Source: Amaurobius ferox
Lineage: Eukaryota > Arthropoda > Arachnida > Araneae > Amaurobiidae
DNA length: 64,000 bases
Assembly (NCBI GenBank): GCA_951213105.1
Contig: OX578153.1
Span: forward strand, 58,786,520 to 58,850,519
Direction: 5' to 3'
Position 1 is the first letter of the stretch; the number at the start of each line of letters is the position of its first letter. Of the stretch, positions 1 through 11,837 are shown one piece after another. Under the pieces are notes generated by a model, which was not told where the DNA came from, searched no databases, and saw nothing but the letters and a program-made list of their open reading frames with translations. Made by a program: the position numbers and the translations under genes.

Positions 1-1410
1 GTGCATTACTGAGACGTAAGGGTGTTTTGCAAGTATAGCGCTGTCGTCTGCATAGAGTGCCAGCTCCGTGTCTGGGGTCCTGGGAATGTCATTTAGATAT
101 ATGTTAAAGAGTGTCGGGCCCAGGATGGATCCTTGCGGTACACTACTTTTAATGAGCTTGGGTGTAGATAAGTTATTTTTTACTCTGACTTGAAAGTGTC
201 TGTTATTTAGGTATGAAATTAAAAGTTTGACAAGTGCGTCAGGGACTTTTAGAGTGATCAATTTGTAAGCTAATCCACAGTGCCACACTTTATCAAAGGC
301 TTTTTGGATGTCAAGAAAAATCGCAGCTGTGGGTGTCTTATTATTAAAACCAGAAGAAATGTACTCTACCACTCTCAGCAATTGATGAGTGGTGGAGTGT
401 TTTGGCCGAAATTCAAACTGCTCCGGAATGATAATGTCATTCTCACTAAGGTGCGTGTTCAGTCTCTTAAGAATTATTTTCTCAGTAATTTTACTAAGTG
501 TCGGCAACAAACTGATTGGTCTGTAGTTGGCTGGAATTGAGGCATCCTCACCAGGTTTATGGATCGCTATAATTATCGCTTCCTTCCATTCTTTGGGGAA
601 ATAATTTGGTTCTAGTATTTTATTTATTAAGATGGTCAAGTAAAATATTATATTTAAGGGTAGGTTTTTTACCGCGATATTCCTGATTTTGTCGTGCCCT
701 GGGCTTTTACGGTTTTTAAGGTTTTTGATAATCTCTACTATTTCTTGCGGGGTGGCTGGGTTAATCTCAGCCGTGACCGGGGAGTTCCTGAAATTGTTTA
801 GAGTTTGCCAAACCATTCTTAGGGTGTCCTGACACATTAGATCGTGGTTTGGTTCAAATTGCTTTTCGTAATGCCTAGCAAGCGCCTCTGCCTTTTCTTC
901 GTCTGAGTACGCAATATTAGCGCCATCTATTAGTGGCGAGAGTTTAATTTGAGGTTTTCTAAGTCTTTTAGCGAATTGCCAGAGCGATACGTCTTCCGAG
1001 CTAAGGGATTCAATTAACTCTTTATACTGTTGCTGCTTTTCTGCGACAATTTTATCCCTGACTTTCCACGTGAGTCTGTTAAGCTCCCTTTTGAGGGTAG
1101 GGTCTCTATTAGCCTGCCATGTCTTACGCATTCTGTTCCTTTGCCTAACTAATTGTTTGACATGGTGGGAAAGTGTGGGCATTTTTGGTGACTCACGATG
1201 TGTTGTGGCAGATGCAATAGCTCTCCTGATTTCTGTTGTGAGTGTGTGCGTGGCAGAGTCAATATCCGCCGTGCTCATAATGTTGGGTACTGCTAAATGC
1301 GGCTCGAAAAGTGCTCTTTTGAATACGTTCCAGTTCACCCTCTCTTGTCCCAGAGAGGCTGGAAGGGGAGTGTTCAAATCGAATGTCACCAGTACCGGTA
1401 GATGATCCGA
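1..1410 (-). CDS. Jockey-like LINE copy A: partial ORF2 (EN C-terminus plus RT), open frame
   Basis: Read on the minus strand, this stretch is open for about 470 codons, from an SDHLP motif (last motif of the APE-type endonuclease) through the reverse transcriptase, and runs off position 1. RT motifs seen include NYRPISLL, FLDIQKAFDKVW, PQGSILGPTLFNIYLND and LYADDSAIL, the last carrying the catalytic YADD. It is colinear with 18140-19537 of copy B but lacks B's 10-bp and 1-bp deletions. The element is 5'-truncated at 1410, as is usual after incomplete target-primed reverse transcription. Known role of the family: the protein nicks the target and copies its RNA into DNA. No start codon belongs to this copy, so it is a partial coding fragment that is probably not expressed as a whole protein. 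The intact frame suggests a fairly recent insertion. Confidence 0.88.
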
Positions 1411-1545
1411 AGTTATTAACTGAAGCTGACATTCTGCCCACCAACGTCACTAAATATCGTTGGACGTCACTAGGAAAGGTGCGCGTAGCACATTTTAAAA
1501 TCCTTGCGTTAGTTGTTTGCGTCTGGATATTGCCAGTTTAAAATT
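1411..1545 (-). repeat. Diverged reverse copy of a dispersed repeat next to LINE A
   Basis: Reverse-complemented, this stretch resembles 16915-17043 and 33350-33480: all share GGCAATATCCAGACG, a GTGACGTC-like core and an ending similar to CAGTTAAC. It forms the immediate 5' flank of truncated LINE copy A. Identity is moderate, judged by eye. Confidence 0.55.
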
Positions 1546-2729
1546 AGCCATATATTTTTAATTGTAATAATGCGAAAACTTACTGCTTGTAATGGCAACG
1601 ACTCTCAAGGTCATCCCTGGTCCGTGGCGAAATGCTATGCTCGTCGACGTCAAGCTGACAACTTTTGATTGGTTGCCCGACTCAGTGCCCGAACGTATAA
1701 TAAAGAACCTTGGAACCATGAAGTTAGAAAGAAGAAGATAAAACCCCTGTGAATGAAACGCTTGAAAATGCCTGCTTTGAGATTTATGTCTTGGTGTCGC
1801 TAGGTTTAGTACATTTGCCGCTATAATTGCATATACTAAATATTACGCCTTTCGGTCAACACAACAAAAAAGATTAAATTTAGTATATCTTTTCTCGATT
1901 ATTTTTAATTAAGGTATCCCTAATTATGAGTATAATTAACCAGTATTTTTTCATAGTTGTAGGATAGAGTACAAAATGTATGAAGATAAAAATAAATTGA
2001 AAGGTAAAATAATTTTGAATACATAGGAATATTCTTTATTGTTTCAGTTCTAATTTGCATTGCGCTAATAATTCATTTTTTTCAAAATTGACAGTTTAAA
2101 TAAATATGTCAGGCCTTTCGTCATAGAAATACATACACCGCAAAACTGCTTATCTTACTCCAGAGCCACATGAATGATTGTCTCAAACGATATTGGCGTC
2201 TCCTTAAAATGTTCTCCTTACTTTCACCTCCATGAGTGGAACACTGTTGTTTTGATAGTTACGTACTCAACGCTGTTGTTAGTAGCACTGTATATTTTAG
2301 TTATATCTTGTAAATAATTTATATTTCATCTATATTCTTCTTCTCATACATTTCCACATCGCGTAATCGCCATGATGCAGCAAAAATATATAAAACTACC
2401 CGCAAAATTTTACCATTTAAATTGCATCAAAAATAACCATAATTTTTAAAGTAGTAAGTGAATAAAGAAAATATTTATTTATATAAAAAATTCATAAATT
2501 TAATATTAAATTATAGCAGCTTGAAAGCCTTCCTGGACAAGACAACCAAAAAATTAAGATCATATACTCAGTGATACGAGCCGATGTCTCAGTCTTTTAA
2601 TTTATCAGAGCTCCTCTACAGAAAATGACCGTCGGCTGCACTGGAATAGTTTGCTAAATAACAATATTCATGTTAACTGTACAAATCAAACAAGCTACAT
2701 TAAAGATATTATTTTACGGTACATATATA
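1546..2729. other. AT-rich DNA without a recognisable gene
   Basis: No coding region or known element was recognised. Positions 1620-1830 are less AT-rich and hold a TATAATAAAG-type motif near 1697 and a reversed CCAAT (GATTGG) near 1668, so a decayed promoter or LTR is possible. I could not find paired TG/CA ends with a target duplication, so no LTR is called. Confidence 0.4.
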
Positions 2730-4117
2730 CTCCTGCGTGTAAAAATTGCAACTCCATGAAGGAATCATCAGAATTGAATGAAATTTATTCCACAATCCAC
2801 CTCTATTGATACAAATAAAGGATTAAATAAATAAAGCCAAAAAAAAACAATATTATATGTCGAAAATCACTATATGGTGAAGCCACCAAGTGCTGCAATA
2901 AGTGCTTCTATACGACGTGGCATCGAATTAAACATATTTTGAATTTGTACCTGAGGAAGAGCATTTCAGATTGCTTCATTCTGAACCCAAAGTTCAGCTG
3001 TATTAGCTATGGGACGAGCGTCATGAGCTAGACGCTGACCGACGAAATCCCAGACATGTTCAATAGGCAACATATCCGGTGAATAGGCAGGCCAAGGAAG
3101 AAGCTGTATCTGTTGTGTTGAAATATTTTGAACATTCCCAACATGTGTAGGGGCATTGTTCTGTTGAAATATAATTCCAAAAATGCTTTAAAGGAAGGAT
3201 ACGACTTTGGGCTTCAGAACTTTTCTAATGTACCGGTTGCTGTTAAGATTACCCACAATTCTTAACAGCTGAGATTATCCAAGATATCCAATGGTGCCCC
3301 AGACCATCATGCTTGCCGTTTGTCCAGTATGACGTTCGATAACGCACTCCGGAATGTGGCGTTCACCGTTAGAGCGTCTATCGGGGATGTGGCCATCACT
3401 GTGCCCCAAATTAAATAGGGATTCATTGAAAATACGACTTGTTGCAAATCGGTACCTATGTTAAGGAGCCCATTGTAGCCGCAGGCGTAGATGATTTTGC
3501 TTCAGGGGAATCCTGTACAAAAAAATTATTTCACGTAATTCACGGTGGAGCAGATGCCGACGAATTGTTGAAGCAGACAATGACACACCTGTAGCAGTGT
3601 TCCAACGGTCTGCAAACTGTCAAGATGAAACTGTACGGTCCATGACTACCATGCGGATAAGGTGTCTACCTTCCCGTGCTGACGTTACATTTCGTCGTCC
3701 AATGCCGGATTTGCGACTCGTCTGGTTCACTTCAGTCCACTGCTTCCACATTCGCATCACTTACGTGGCATTGCGCTCCATATGAGCTGCTACTGCACGA
3801 TAAGAAAAAACCCCTTCATGAAGGCCAATCATTCGCCCGCGTTCAAACTCCGTAACTTACTCATATGGCGCCATCTGTCGTCGTAGAGGCATAGTGACTT
3901 CTCATGAAACGTTTACCACTGGCAGGCAACCGTAGACTATTTTCAACATCCCGCTACAGCTCTCTATTTGTACGGCTAAAACAGCAGTTCAGCCCATGCA
4001 TGCGTGGAGAGTCTGAAATTCTAATCATTTGCATAGCACACCCTAATTTGCATTTTCTGTAAGTTTCAGCTCATTCGCGTGATACCTTCATGGTGTTGCA
4101 ATTTTTACAAACATGAG
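2730..4117 (-). mobile_element. Tc1-like DNA transposon, 1.39 kb, with terminal inverted repeats
   Basis: The left end at 2730 and the inverted right end at 4117 match over about 33 bp with few differences; the core shared by both is TGTAAAAATTGCAAC followed by CCATGAAGG. The left end is preceded by TA, the Tc1/mariner target; the right flank reads TTTA, so the duplication is not perfect. The interior carries a decayed transposase on the minus strand. Size and structure match an ordinary Tc1 element that is no longer autonomous. Confidence 0.85.
2870..3892 (-). pseudogene. Tc1-like transposase, multiple stops
   Basis: Translating the minus strand from the ATG at 3892 gives about 340 codons, the usual Tc1 transposase length, ending at a TAG at 2870. 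Recognisable parts are an N-terminal helix-turn-helix region (beginning MPLRRQMAPYE, then a stop), a RRNVTSAREGRHL-like stretch, the second catalytic Asp in QQNNAPTHVG (mutated from the usual QDNA to NNA), and the third-acid region WPAYSPDMLPIEHVWD. In-frame stops occur early (after MAPYE and after ERNAT), in the middle and near the C-terminus. Transposases of this family cut and paste the element at TA sites; this copy cannot make a full protein. Confidence 0.85.
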
Positions 4118-4361
4118 TTTATTTCCATGTTAGCATAGTTTATGACAATCCGTTGTTATTGAACTTCAGTAATAGCAAACCCGACACAGTAGTTCTATTT
4201 GCTGCACTATGAGCAGGATTCCAAAGTTTGATTTCATTTAGTTAAGTGTATATTCTGTATTTATTTTGAATTTGGTGAATATTGCCATATACATTTTGCG
4301 GTTTAAATTCGTTTATAAGCAAATTTGTAACATCCGAATTCAAAATACACATATATTCGTG

Positions 4362-4560
4362 CAACCCAGATGGTCTGACTCCGACCTACCCGGAGTTATA
4401 CGGTGTTCGAATGGCTAAAAAGAAGCCACTTAATTTAGACTAGAACTCAATGGGGGGAGGTAACCACAGGAACCGTACCCTCCTTCATCTGACCCATCAC
4501 CTCTCGAAAGGACTTTCAGACCTACAGATTTATTGTGCCCATACACCGTGCAGATAAAAG
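4362..4560 (-). mobile_element. Diverged SINE body, minus strand, head missing
   Basis: The reverse complement matches the body of the SINE at 13211-13506: GTCTGAAAGTCC, GAGAGGT, GAGGGTACGGT, CTGTGG, a C-run, GTCTAAATT and the tail TAGGTCGG with GTCTGGG-like ending. The tRNA-like head with A and B boxes is not recognisable here. An old copy. Confidence 0.7.
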
Positions 4561-5630
4561 GGTAGTTATGAGCTGCATCGAAGATAAAATTCGGGTCCTT
4601 TTAGGGCGATCCTCTCGCCATAGACACTGGGCTACCGAAGACTAAAAGTTTGGAACTCCTGTAGCAGAGCGACAAACTCTATTCCAAACACAATAGTGTT
4701 TTCAAGTCCACTGCAGGATCGCCATCTATCGATCGCTGTAAGCACTACGAAGGACAAACTCGGATTAGGAGCCCTGACTTTCAACTTTTGTTTTGCTTTT
4801 CCCATTAGATTTATTTCTTTATTCTTCATGGAATGAGCAGGATAGTAAAATATTGTATATTCAAGTAATGTAAGAAAACAAAAATGACTTCGTAGTATTA
4901 TGATATTGACACTTTATGTTTTTCAAACACCTATGGGTAACCCGAAAGTGCCAAATATGTTAAAATGAATTAACATTGTTAAATATTTAAAAACTTCGTA
5001 TTTCTGATAAAATATTTCATCCAAGATTCCAAATACAAAGGATTTTTATACTACATGTGTGCCACTTGAAAAAAAAATATAAGTGGTTGTGTATGAGTTA
5101 ATCCTTCAGATATGATCACAATCCTCTCTATGGAAAAAATAAACTGACAATACGCTTTTATTAAAAAATCCATAACACTTAATGTAATCTATTTTCCAAT
5201 CATAAATTTTAAATAATTATAACTTAGTTGTAGTGGTGATTTTATTATTTATATTCCAATTTCATAACGGATTTGATTAAAATAAAGAACATTGCGTAGT
5301 ATATTCCTGAAGTAAAAATTAAAAAATTTGGCTATTTGTCCTTTTGAGATAAATAATCAATATAATCAATTAAGAAACTCAACGTAATAACTAGATGATG
5401 ATAAATTTGCCTCTGCTAAATTCCAAATTGCTACATGGACATTTTTGTTGAAAAATCTTGATCTAACCATAAATTCAGTAACTGCGTCCATAATCAGAAC
5501 CCGAGTTAATTTAACTTGCTGCCTCCACGTTCTCTAAGTTTTAAGTTCAAAATTAATATCTACACAAGTTAAACGAAATCTTATGTACTATTTTCTCTGA
5601 AAATATTTAAGGTAGATAAATGAAAAAGAA
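4561..5630. other. AT-rich intergenic DNA, nothing recognised
   Basis: Only short chance reading frames are present. The 65-codon minus frame at 4632-4829 has no recognisable domain and no copy elsewhere in the window. No repeat family could be assigned to this stretch. Confidence 0.4.
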
Positions 5631-5632
5631 AA

Positions 5633-5768
<136 letters not shown>

Positions 5769-5849
5769 CTAAAAATAAAATATACAAAAAACATAATCAT
5801 AACACTTCATAACATTAAGGCGCCATGCCGCTCTTTCATGTTTAGCAGG

Positions 5850-6201
<352 letters not shown>

Positions 6202-6318
6202 ATAATAAAAGTCCAATGAAGGAATAGAGAGAAGTTTTAACTCAAAAACCCCAACATTACAAAATGCCTTACAAATAAAAGTATCAACAGAGAATCATCA
6301 ATCAAGTGGAAAATAAAA

Positions 6319-7936
6319 TATATGTATAATTGAAAATATGTCTGTCTGTATCATCAGCACGGGAGAACGGCTGAACCGAATTTGATGAAATTTTATGGGT
6401 AGCCTTGAAATAGCCCCACTTAAAATATAGCCTATGTTTCGACTTTCTAAGACCAGGGGTTTTCCAGATATAAATGAGAAACTGAACTTTTCTTAGAAGT
6501 TCTAGTCTCTAACTCACTGGTTCCTCCAAACGAAAAAGGTTGGAAATTGCTGGATTAAAACATGAAAGTAGATTAAAACTCTATCTCTGAGTTTGGTTGG
6601 AGTTTATTGCGTTAATCAGTCACTTTTGAAAATCGTAGGTTTGAAACATGAATTTAAATGGAAACTTTTTCACCATGGTTTATTTTTCACAGGCTGGCAT
6701 CTTACTCAACAATGAAAAGTATTAAGAAATCAAAATGGTTATTTAATTATCAGCATTTTATGAGGAAGACTCTTTCTTATATCATGTTGCCCATCAACGC
6801 AATTAAGTCAAACGTGTTTGTTAATTTTTATCATTATTTTTTCGATTTCTATTATAAATAAATGGATGTAAAAATATTCCTTATAAATGAACTGTTTGAT
6901 TTTTCTTTGAATAATATTAATTGCGGTCTGCGTACATCACTTTCATTTATTTTGGCAAGGAGATTTTAAGCTTATATATTGTGTTTAGCCAATAAACTCG
7001 TATATTGTGTTTAGCCAATAAAATCATTTAGCTGATTGATGAAACAGAATAAGAGTAGAACGGGTATATCTTCTAATACAATTTTAGTGTTTTCGTTTAC
7101 TATACACAAACGGGATCGGGATGTTTTATTCTTCAGATCTGCAAATTCGGATCTACAAATTTGGTGGGATATCGCTAACTGGCAAGATTTCTTAAAAGTT
7201 GTCAAATTAATGGAAATATCGCTAAATTGATAAAAAAGACTCTAAATCAATTACATTAATTTGTTTTCTTAGAAGGGAGTACTAAAATGATGTTTCGGCG
7301 GCATTTGTCTGTCAGTCCAACCGTCCTACTTAGTAACATATTTAGCGAATTTCTAAAATGTCGCCAAATGGATAAAATGCTTGTAAATTCATAAAAATAT
7401 CTTGAAATTGTTAAAATTGCGCTAAATAAATGAAATTAATTGTGCTTTGTTAGAGAATAGTATTGTGATATTTCGTCAATTTGTCGCCAAGTGAAACTAT
7501 TAGTTCTATAGTCCCACTTGGCGATAAATTTGGCGAGTTTTTTATTTCGCTAAATTGATGAAAATGTCGCCAAATTGATGAAATGACGCTAAATTTATCA
7601 AAATGACACCGAATCGATGAAAATTCAATATTTTTCTTAATTAAGTACGTTTTCGTAGTAATCTCTATAGTTTTGTGAGAATTAAAAAATATTTTTTACT
7701 AAATTTGTTTACAAACAGGACCAGGATGATTTATTCTTCAAATTTGAATGCGAAAATAATTTTGTATATCGAGCCCAGAGATTCTTATACACTTTTTAGA
7801 AGAATTAAATTAAATATTTTAATAGAATATTTTGAATAACAAAGTCGTTAAAAATACTATGCGAGTTTACACATAATTGTAAATGTTAAGTTTCTTTATA
7901 TTATTTTTTCCACACAAAGAACGGATATACTGCTAG
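6319..7936 (+). mobile_element. Helitron-like non-autonomous element H1a
   Basis: The 5' region (TGAAAATATGTCTGTCTGT, then GGAGAACGGCTGAACCG) and the interior match the reverse complements of the elements at 43975-46250 and 50338-51783. The 3' end reads AACGGATATACTGCTAG followed by T, the CTAG-T terminus expected of Helitrons. The interior includes degenerate GTCGCCAAAT-type arrays around 7330-7620. No Rep or helicase coding is visible, so mobility would depend on proteins made elsewhere. The exact 5' base is uncertain because the start is degenerate. Confidence 0.68.
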
Positions 7937-7940
7937 TAAA

Positions 7941-9305
7941 TCTATATAAATACAAGAAAGATCAATTATGCATAAAGTATTGATTATGAAACAATTTCCA
8001 ACTGTAATGCAATTTTATTTAAACATCTCTAAAATGCGATACATTCAGCGGTAATATTTTTAAAATTATCACAATACTACATTAATTTATTATATTTGAA
8101 AACTTAAAACTTCATCGGAAAAAATTAACTTTATTCAAATGACGTCATTGAAATATAAATCGCCTGGCTCTCTATGTAAAACTGTAAATATTTCATTCAA
8201 ACTTTTATTCCATTCCTTTCATTCATCACAATGCTACAATAATATTTTTTATTTTAAACTTAAAACCATGGGGGTTAACGTAATTTATGTTTAAAACTTC
8301 AGCGAAAAAGTCTGCTATAAAATTGTCTGTTCTCTATGTAAAATCAATGAATGTTTCATTCATATCAGCTATATTTCAGACTCAAAGAGCTAAATAATTT
8401 TGTGTTAAGGAAATTCAACAATTCTTATACAACTCATCCTACATCTTTATGTGTTCACATTCTCCATAAGTGAAAATTAGGCTTCGTTTTTGAAATAATC
8501 AAAGTTAAATAATCAAAGTAATCAACGCATTTCGGGTTTAAACATTATTGTTATGGATATTTTCCGGAATTATTGTTATCTTTCACAAAGATTTTAGAAA
8601 CTCATGTGCTGTAGTACGGGTAATCTTTGCGGGGATTATTGATATTTTCAATGTATTACGTCATCTGTTTTATTTTGGCAGCGATTTTTGAAACTCATAT
8701 TGTAATACGGGTAATCATTTAACACACGGGCATATCTTCTGATCTACAACAGTATAAGTTGTACGGATATATTTCCATACAATTTTAACGCTTTCGTTTT
8801 GGCATATATTGTAATAAATTACGGCCTTCGGATTTAAAGATTACGGGATTATTGATATTTTCAATTTATTATTTCATCTGTTTTATTTTGGCAAAGATTT
8901 TAGAGACTTATATGTTTTAGTACGTGTAATCTACTAATACGCGGATATATCTTCTAATATTCGCGAATATAAGTAGTACTGGCCCCATACAATTTTAGCG
9001 CTTTTATTTTTCATATATTGATTCAATTTCATTTTTTTGTAAATGTGTTTATGTTTTATATAATGTCATATTTTTTGCAAACTGAACCAGGATATTTTCT
9101 TCATCAAATATATCCGTGAAGATAATTTTGTATAGCGGGAACGGAGATTCTTAGGAACATGAAGTTAAATATTTTAATAGAATATTTCGATTAACAATGT
9201 CATTTATCATACTATAGGAATTTGCACATGATAGTGAATTTTAAGGGTTTTTTTTTGTTTTTTTAAATAATATACACTCCGTACGAAGAATGGGTATACT
9301 GCTAG
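7941..9305 (+). mobile_element. Helitron-like non-autonomous element H1b, adjacent to H1a
   Basis: It begins A|TCTATATAAATAC four bases after the CTAG of H1a and ends with a small hairpin (CCGTACGAAGAATGG) then GTATACTG, CTAG and T. The 3' third resembles the 3' ends of the minus-strand Helitrons. The 5' part differs from H1a, so it may be another subfamily or a chimera. No protein is encoded. Confidence 0.6.
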
Positions 9306-10111
9306 TATATTTATGTCTGTATGTGTGTGTGTGTGTATGTGTGTGTGTATGGAAATTTCACATTCATTTATGATTAATATAATAACTTTTTTGTGCAAAT
9401 AGACTTTTTACATTCTTATAAATATTCTTATAAATATTCTTGTAGATTTCGATTAATCATCGTGATAAGATTTAGATACACATTACTTTATAATATAATT
9501 ATTTATTCAATAATTTATTTATTTATTTAATTCATGGGGTGTTGTAATTTATATATTAAAATTTTTCCGTTCAACTTCACTCTTATGATCGTTCCCTTTT
9601 CAATACGCATTGACGGGTGGATGTAGTGTGCTGTTGTTATATGTTCGGCTGGCAAGCATTTCCACTTACACGTGGGCACTGCACATGAAAGTTTATATTT
9701 CTGTTTTTTAACTCTTTTGGATTTTATTATTTTCCCTTCCATTAGCCAGTAGACAATTCCAATGGGATTTAAAGTAATATCTATAGCCATTGTCAGAAAC
9801 TGACTATTCTTTCGGTTTTAATTCGGATTGCGTGCTTTTCCTGCTAAGTATGCAATTCCGAATTAACTATTTTTTATGTTGTAAACATACAGTCTAATGG
9901 CATATTCTAGTCACAATTTATTAGTTTCAACTTATTGTTCTCATTGGCTTGAACTTTTTTTCTTGATCTAATTGTTTTTGCTTTTTCTCTTTTTTGCCAT
10001 GTTTGCTCTTTCATATATTTTTTATTTATAATTTTATATATATAAATATATATTTATTAATTATTTTTGTATACATTTATACTCATGTCTTTTTCGATTG
10101 TATTTTATCAT
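9306..10111. other. AT-rich DNA with a short GT tract and one unassigned frame
   Basis: A short (TG)n tract lies at 9320-9350. Apart from the unassigned frame at 9527-9790, nothing was recognised. Confidence 0.4.
9527..9790 (-). CDS. Unassigned 87-codon open frame
   Basis: An ATG-started frame of 87 codons, not caused by simple repeats and not seen elsewhere in the window. The product would have a basic stretch KSKRVKKQKYK, a cysteine cluster CAVPTCKWKC around residues 36-45, and a C-terminal part rich in Ile, Lys and Val (GTIIRVKLNGKILIYKL). I recognise no family. It could be a chance frame, an exon, or a relic of an element. There is no matching homologous frame or clear promoter to support it. 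Confidence 0.2.
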   Translation of the reverse strand: MAIDITLNPIGIVYWLMEGKIIKSKRVKKQKYKLSCAVPTCKWKCLPAEHITTAHYIHPSMRIEKGTIIRVKLNGKILIYKLQHPMN

Positions 10112-10262
10112 TCCATTAAATATTTCCCTTACCGCTATTTTTACTATTATAGCAATAAGTTACCTACTATTTTTATCCTATTAGTCTTGGTCAGTAGTTA
10201 CTTAGGTTAACACTTATTTGTACCGGATGTGCTAGGGATGGATTTTTGTACTTACAATATTT
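10112..10262. repeat. Left arm of the long inverted repeat enclosing mariner
   Basis: Matches the reverse complement of 11672-11795. The best block is AGTTACCTACTATTTTTATC (one base longer in full), followed by TGGTC, TAGTTACTTA and TTTGTA. It may be an arm of a fold-back element or MITE whose AT-rich centre received the mariner. Confidence 0.75.
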
Positions 10263-10279
10263 TATGCATAGTTTTCACT

Positions 10280-10321
<42 letters not shown>

Positions 10322-11653
10322 CGAGGCATGTTTTTTAAGTAAGTACCGCTTTGGAATTAAAAAAAGACGTGCAAAGATATCGCAATAATTTTATTTCTAC
10401 ATGAAAGCCTGTACCTTAATCTACTTTGCTACATAATTTCCGTGAATATTGAGGCACTTGTCATAACGTGGCACCAGTTTTTGAATACCCTCCTCATAAA
10501 ATTCTGCCGCCTGACTTGTTAACCACTGTATCACAACTGTTTTGACTTCGTTATCGTCTTGAAGACGCTGACCACCCAGGTGTTTCTTCAAGTGCAGGAA
10601 CAAATGGTAGTCGCTGGGCGCCAGATCAGGGCTGTATGGAGGATGATCTAGAGTTTCCCATTTAAAAGATTTGATGAGATCTTTGGTCCGATTAGCCACA
10701 TGTGGACGGGCATTGTCATGCAGCAAAACGATACCCTTACTCAACTTGCCACGTCTTTTGTTCTGGATTGCACGACGCAGATTGTTCAATGTCTCACAAT
10801 AAGACGCTGCATTGATTGTCTCATTACGAGGCAGAAACTCCACTAGCAATACTCCTTTTTTGTCCCAAAAAACTGTGCACATGATTTTCCGGGCAGAAAT
10901 TGTTTGCTTAAACTTCACTCTTTTGGGTGATGATGAATGTCGCCATTCCATGGATTGTTGTTTTGATTCTGGTGTGACGTAGGCCACCCATGTTTCGTCA
11001 CCAGTAACAATTTGGTCTAAAAAATCTTCACCTTCATTGTGGTACCGCTCAAGGAAAGTCAATGCACTGCCTAAACGTTGGGTTTTGTGCAAATCCGTCA
11101 ACATTTTTGGAACCCAACGTGAACACAATTTCCGGTAATTCAAGCTCTCGGTCACAATGCGATACAAAACACTACGAGAATATTGAGGAAACCAGTCGCA
11201 CATTGATGAAATTGTAAAGCGTCTGTTTTCTCTCACCTTTTCTTCCACTTTCTGCACCAAATCTTCATTAAAGACCGAAGGGCGCCCACTCCGTTCTTCA
11301 TCATGCACATTTGTGCTGCCATCTTTAAATGCTCTCACCCATTTCCTTACCATTCCATCACTCATAATGTTTTGTCCGTAAACTTCACAGATCTCACGAT
11401 GAATATCGATCGGTTTTACGCCTTTAGCACTAAGAAATCGTATAACAGCCCGTACTTCACAATCGGCGGGACTCACGATTGTCGGAGGCATCTTAAACAC
11501 TCAGTAAACAACGTATACAATGAAGAATCAGACTGTAATGGCGTCAGTGCGTAGACAAGAGATGTAGGTAACCAGCGCGCATGCGCGGAACGCCGACCGT
11601 AGCGCTGCGGCGGCGGAATCGCAAAACGGTACTTACATAAAAAACATGCCTCG
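10322..11653 (-). mobile_element. Complete mariner element, 1332 bp
   Basis: Terminal inverted repeats of about 30 bp start CGAGGCATGTTTTTTA and continue GTAAGTACCG at both ends, with one mismatch near the middle. TA duplications sit at 10320-10321 and 11654-11655, inside an AT array, the standard mariner target. The interior encodes one full-length transposase on the minus strand. Ends, target duplication and frame are all intact, so this is the best candidate here for a recently active autonomous element. Confidence 0.95.
10421..11500 (-). CDS. Mariner transposase, intact, 359 codons
   Basis: Cut-and-paste transposase of the mariner family, D,D34D type. The N-terminal half has the paired helix-turn-helix DNA-binding region (residues about 10-115, including a GRPSV linker) that binds the terminal repeats. 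A WVPKML motif near residue 128 corresponds to the conserved WVPHEL. Catalytic acids are seen in TGDETW (D1), HDNARPH (D2) and SPDLAPSDYH (D3), with 34 residues between D2 and the Asp of PSD. Length is close to the 345-350 residues normal for the family. The first ATG gives MFKMPPT; the second Met, three residues on, is an equally plausible start. No frameshift or stop is present. Activity cannot be judged from sequence alone. Confidence 0.96.
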   Translation of the reverse strand: MFKMPPTIVSPADCEVRAVIRFLSAKGVKPIDIHREICEVYGQNIMSDGMVRKWVRAFKDGSTNVHDEERSGRPSVFNEDLVQKVEEKVRENRRFTISSMCDWFPQYSRSVLYRIVTESLNYRKLCSRWVPKMLTDLHKTQRLGSALTFLERYHNEGEDFLDQIVTGDETWVAYVTPESKQQSMEWRHSSSPKRVKFKQTISARKIMCTVFWDKKGVLLVEFLPRNETINAASYCETLNNLRRAIQNKRRGKLSKGIVLLHDNARPHVANRTKDLIKSFKWETLDHPPYSPDLAPSDYHLFLHLKKHLGGQRLQDDNEVKTVVIQWLTSQAAEFYEEGIQKLVPRYDKCLNIHGNYVAK

Positions 11654-11671
11654 TATATATATATATATATA

Positions 11672-11795
11672 TAACCCATCATATCTGTAAGCATATCTGT
11701 TACAAATAAGTAACTATAGACCAGGGCTAAGGATAAAAATAGTAGGTAACTCATCACTATAATGTAACAGAGATAAGGGGAATATTAGTATTCAA
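11672..11795. repeat. Right arm of the long inverted repeat enclosing mariner
   Basis: Inverted partner of 10112-10262. The arm is shorter by small gaps, for example where the left arm has about 11 extra bases after TAGTTACTTA. Together with the AT arrays it encloses the mariner. Confidence 0.75.
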
Positions 11796-11837
11796 ATATC
11801 ATAACTAAATAGATATATAAATAAATATACACACTTT

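Noticed and set aside
1620..1840. A possible LTR downstream of LINE A
   Set aside because: TATA-like and CCAAT-like motifs exist but no matching TG..CA ends or target duplication were found.
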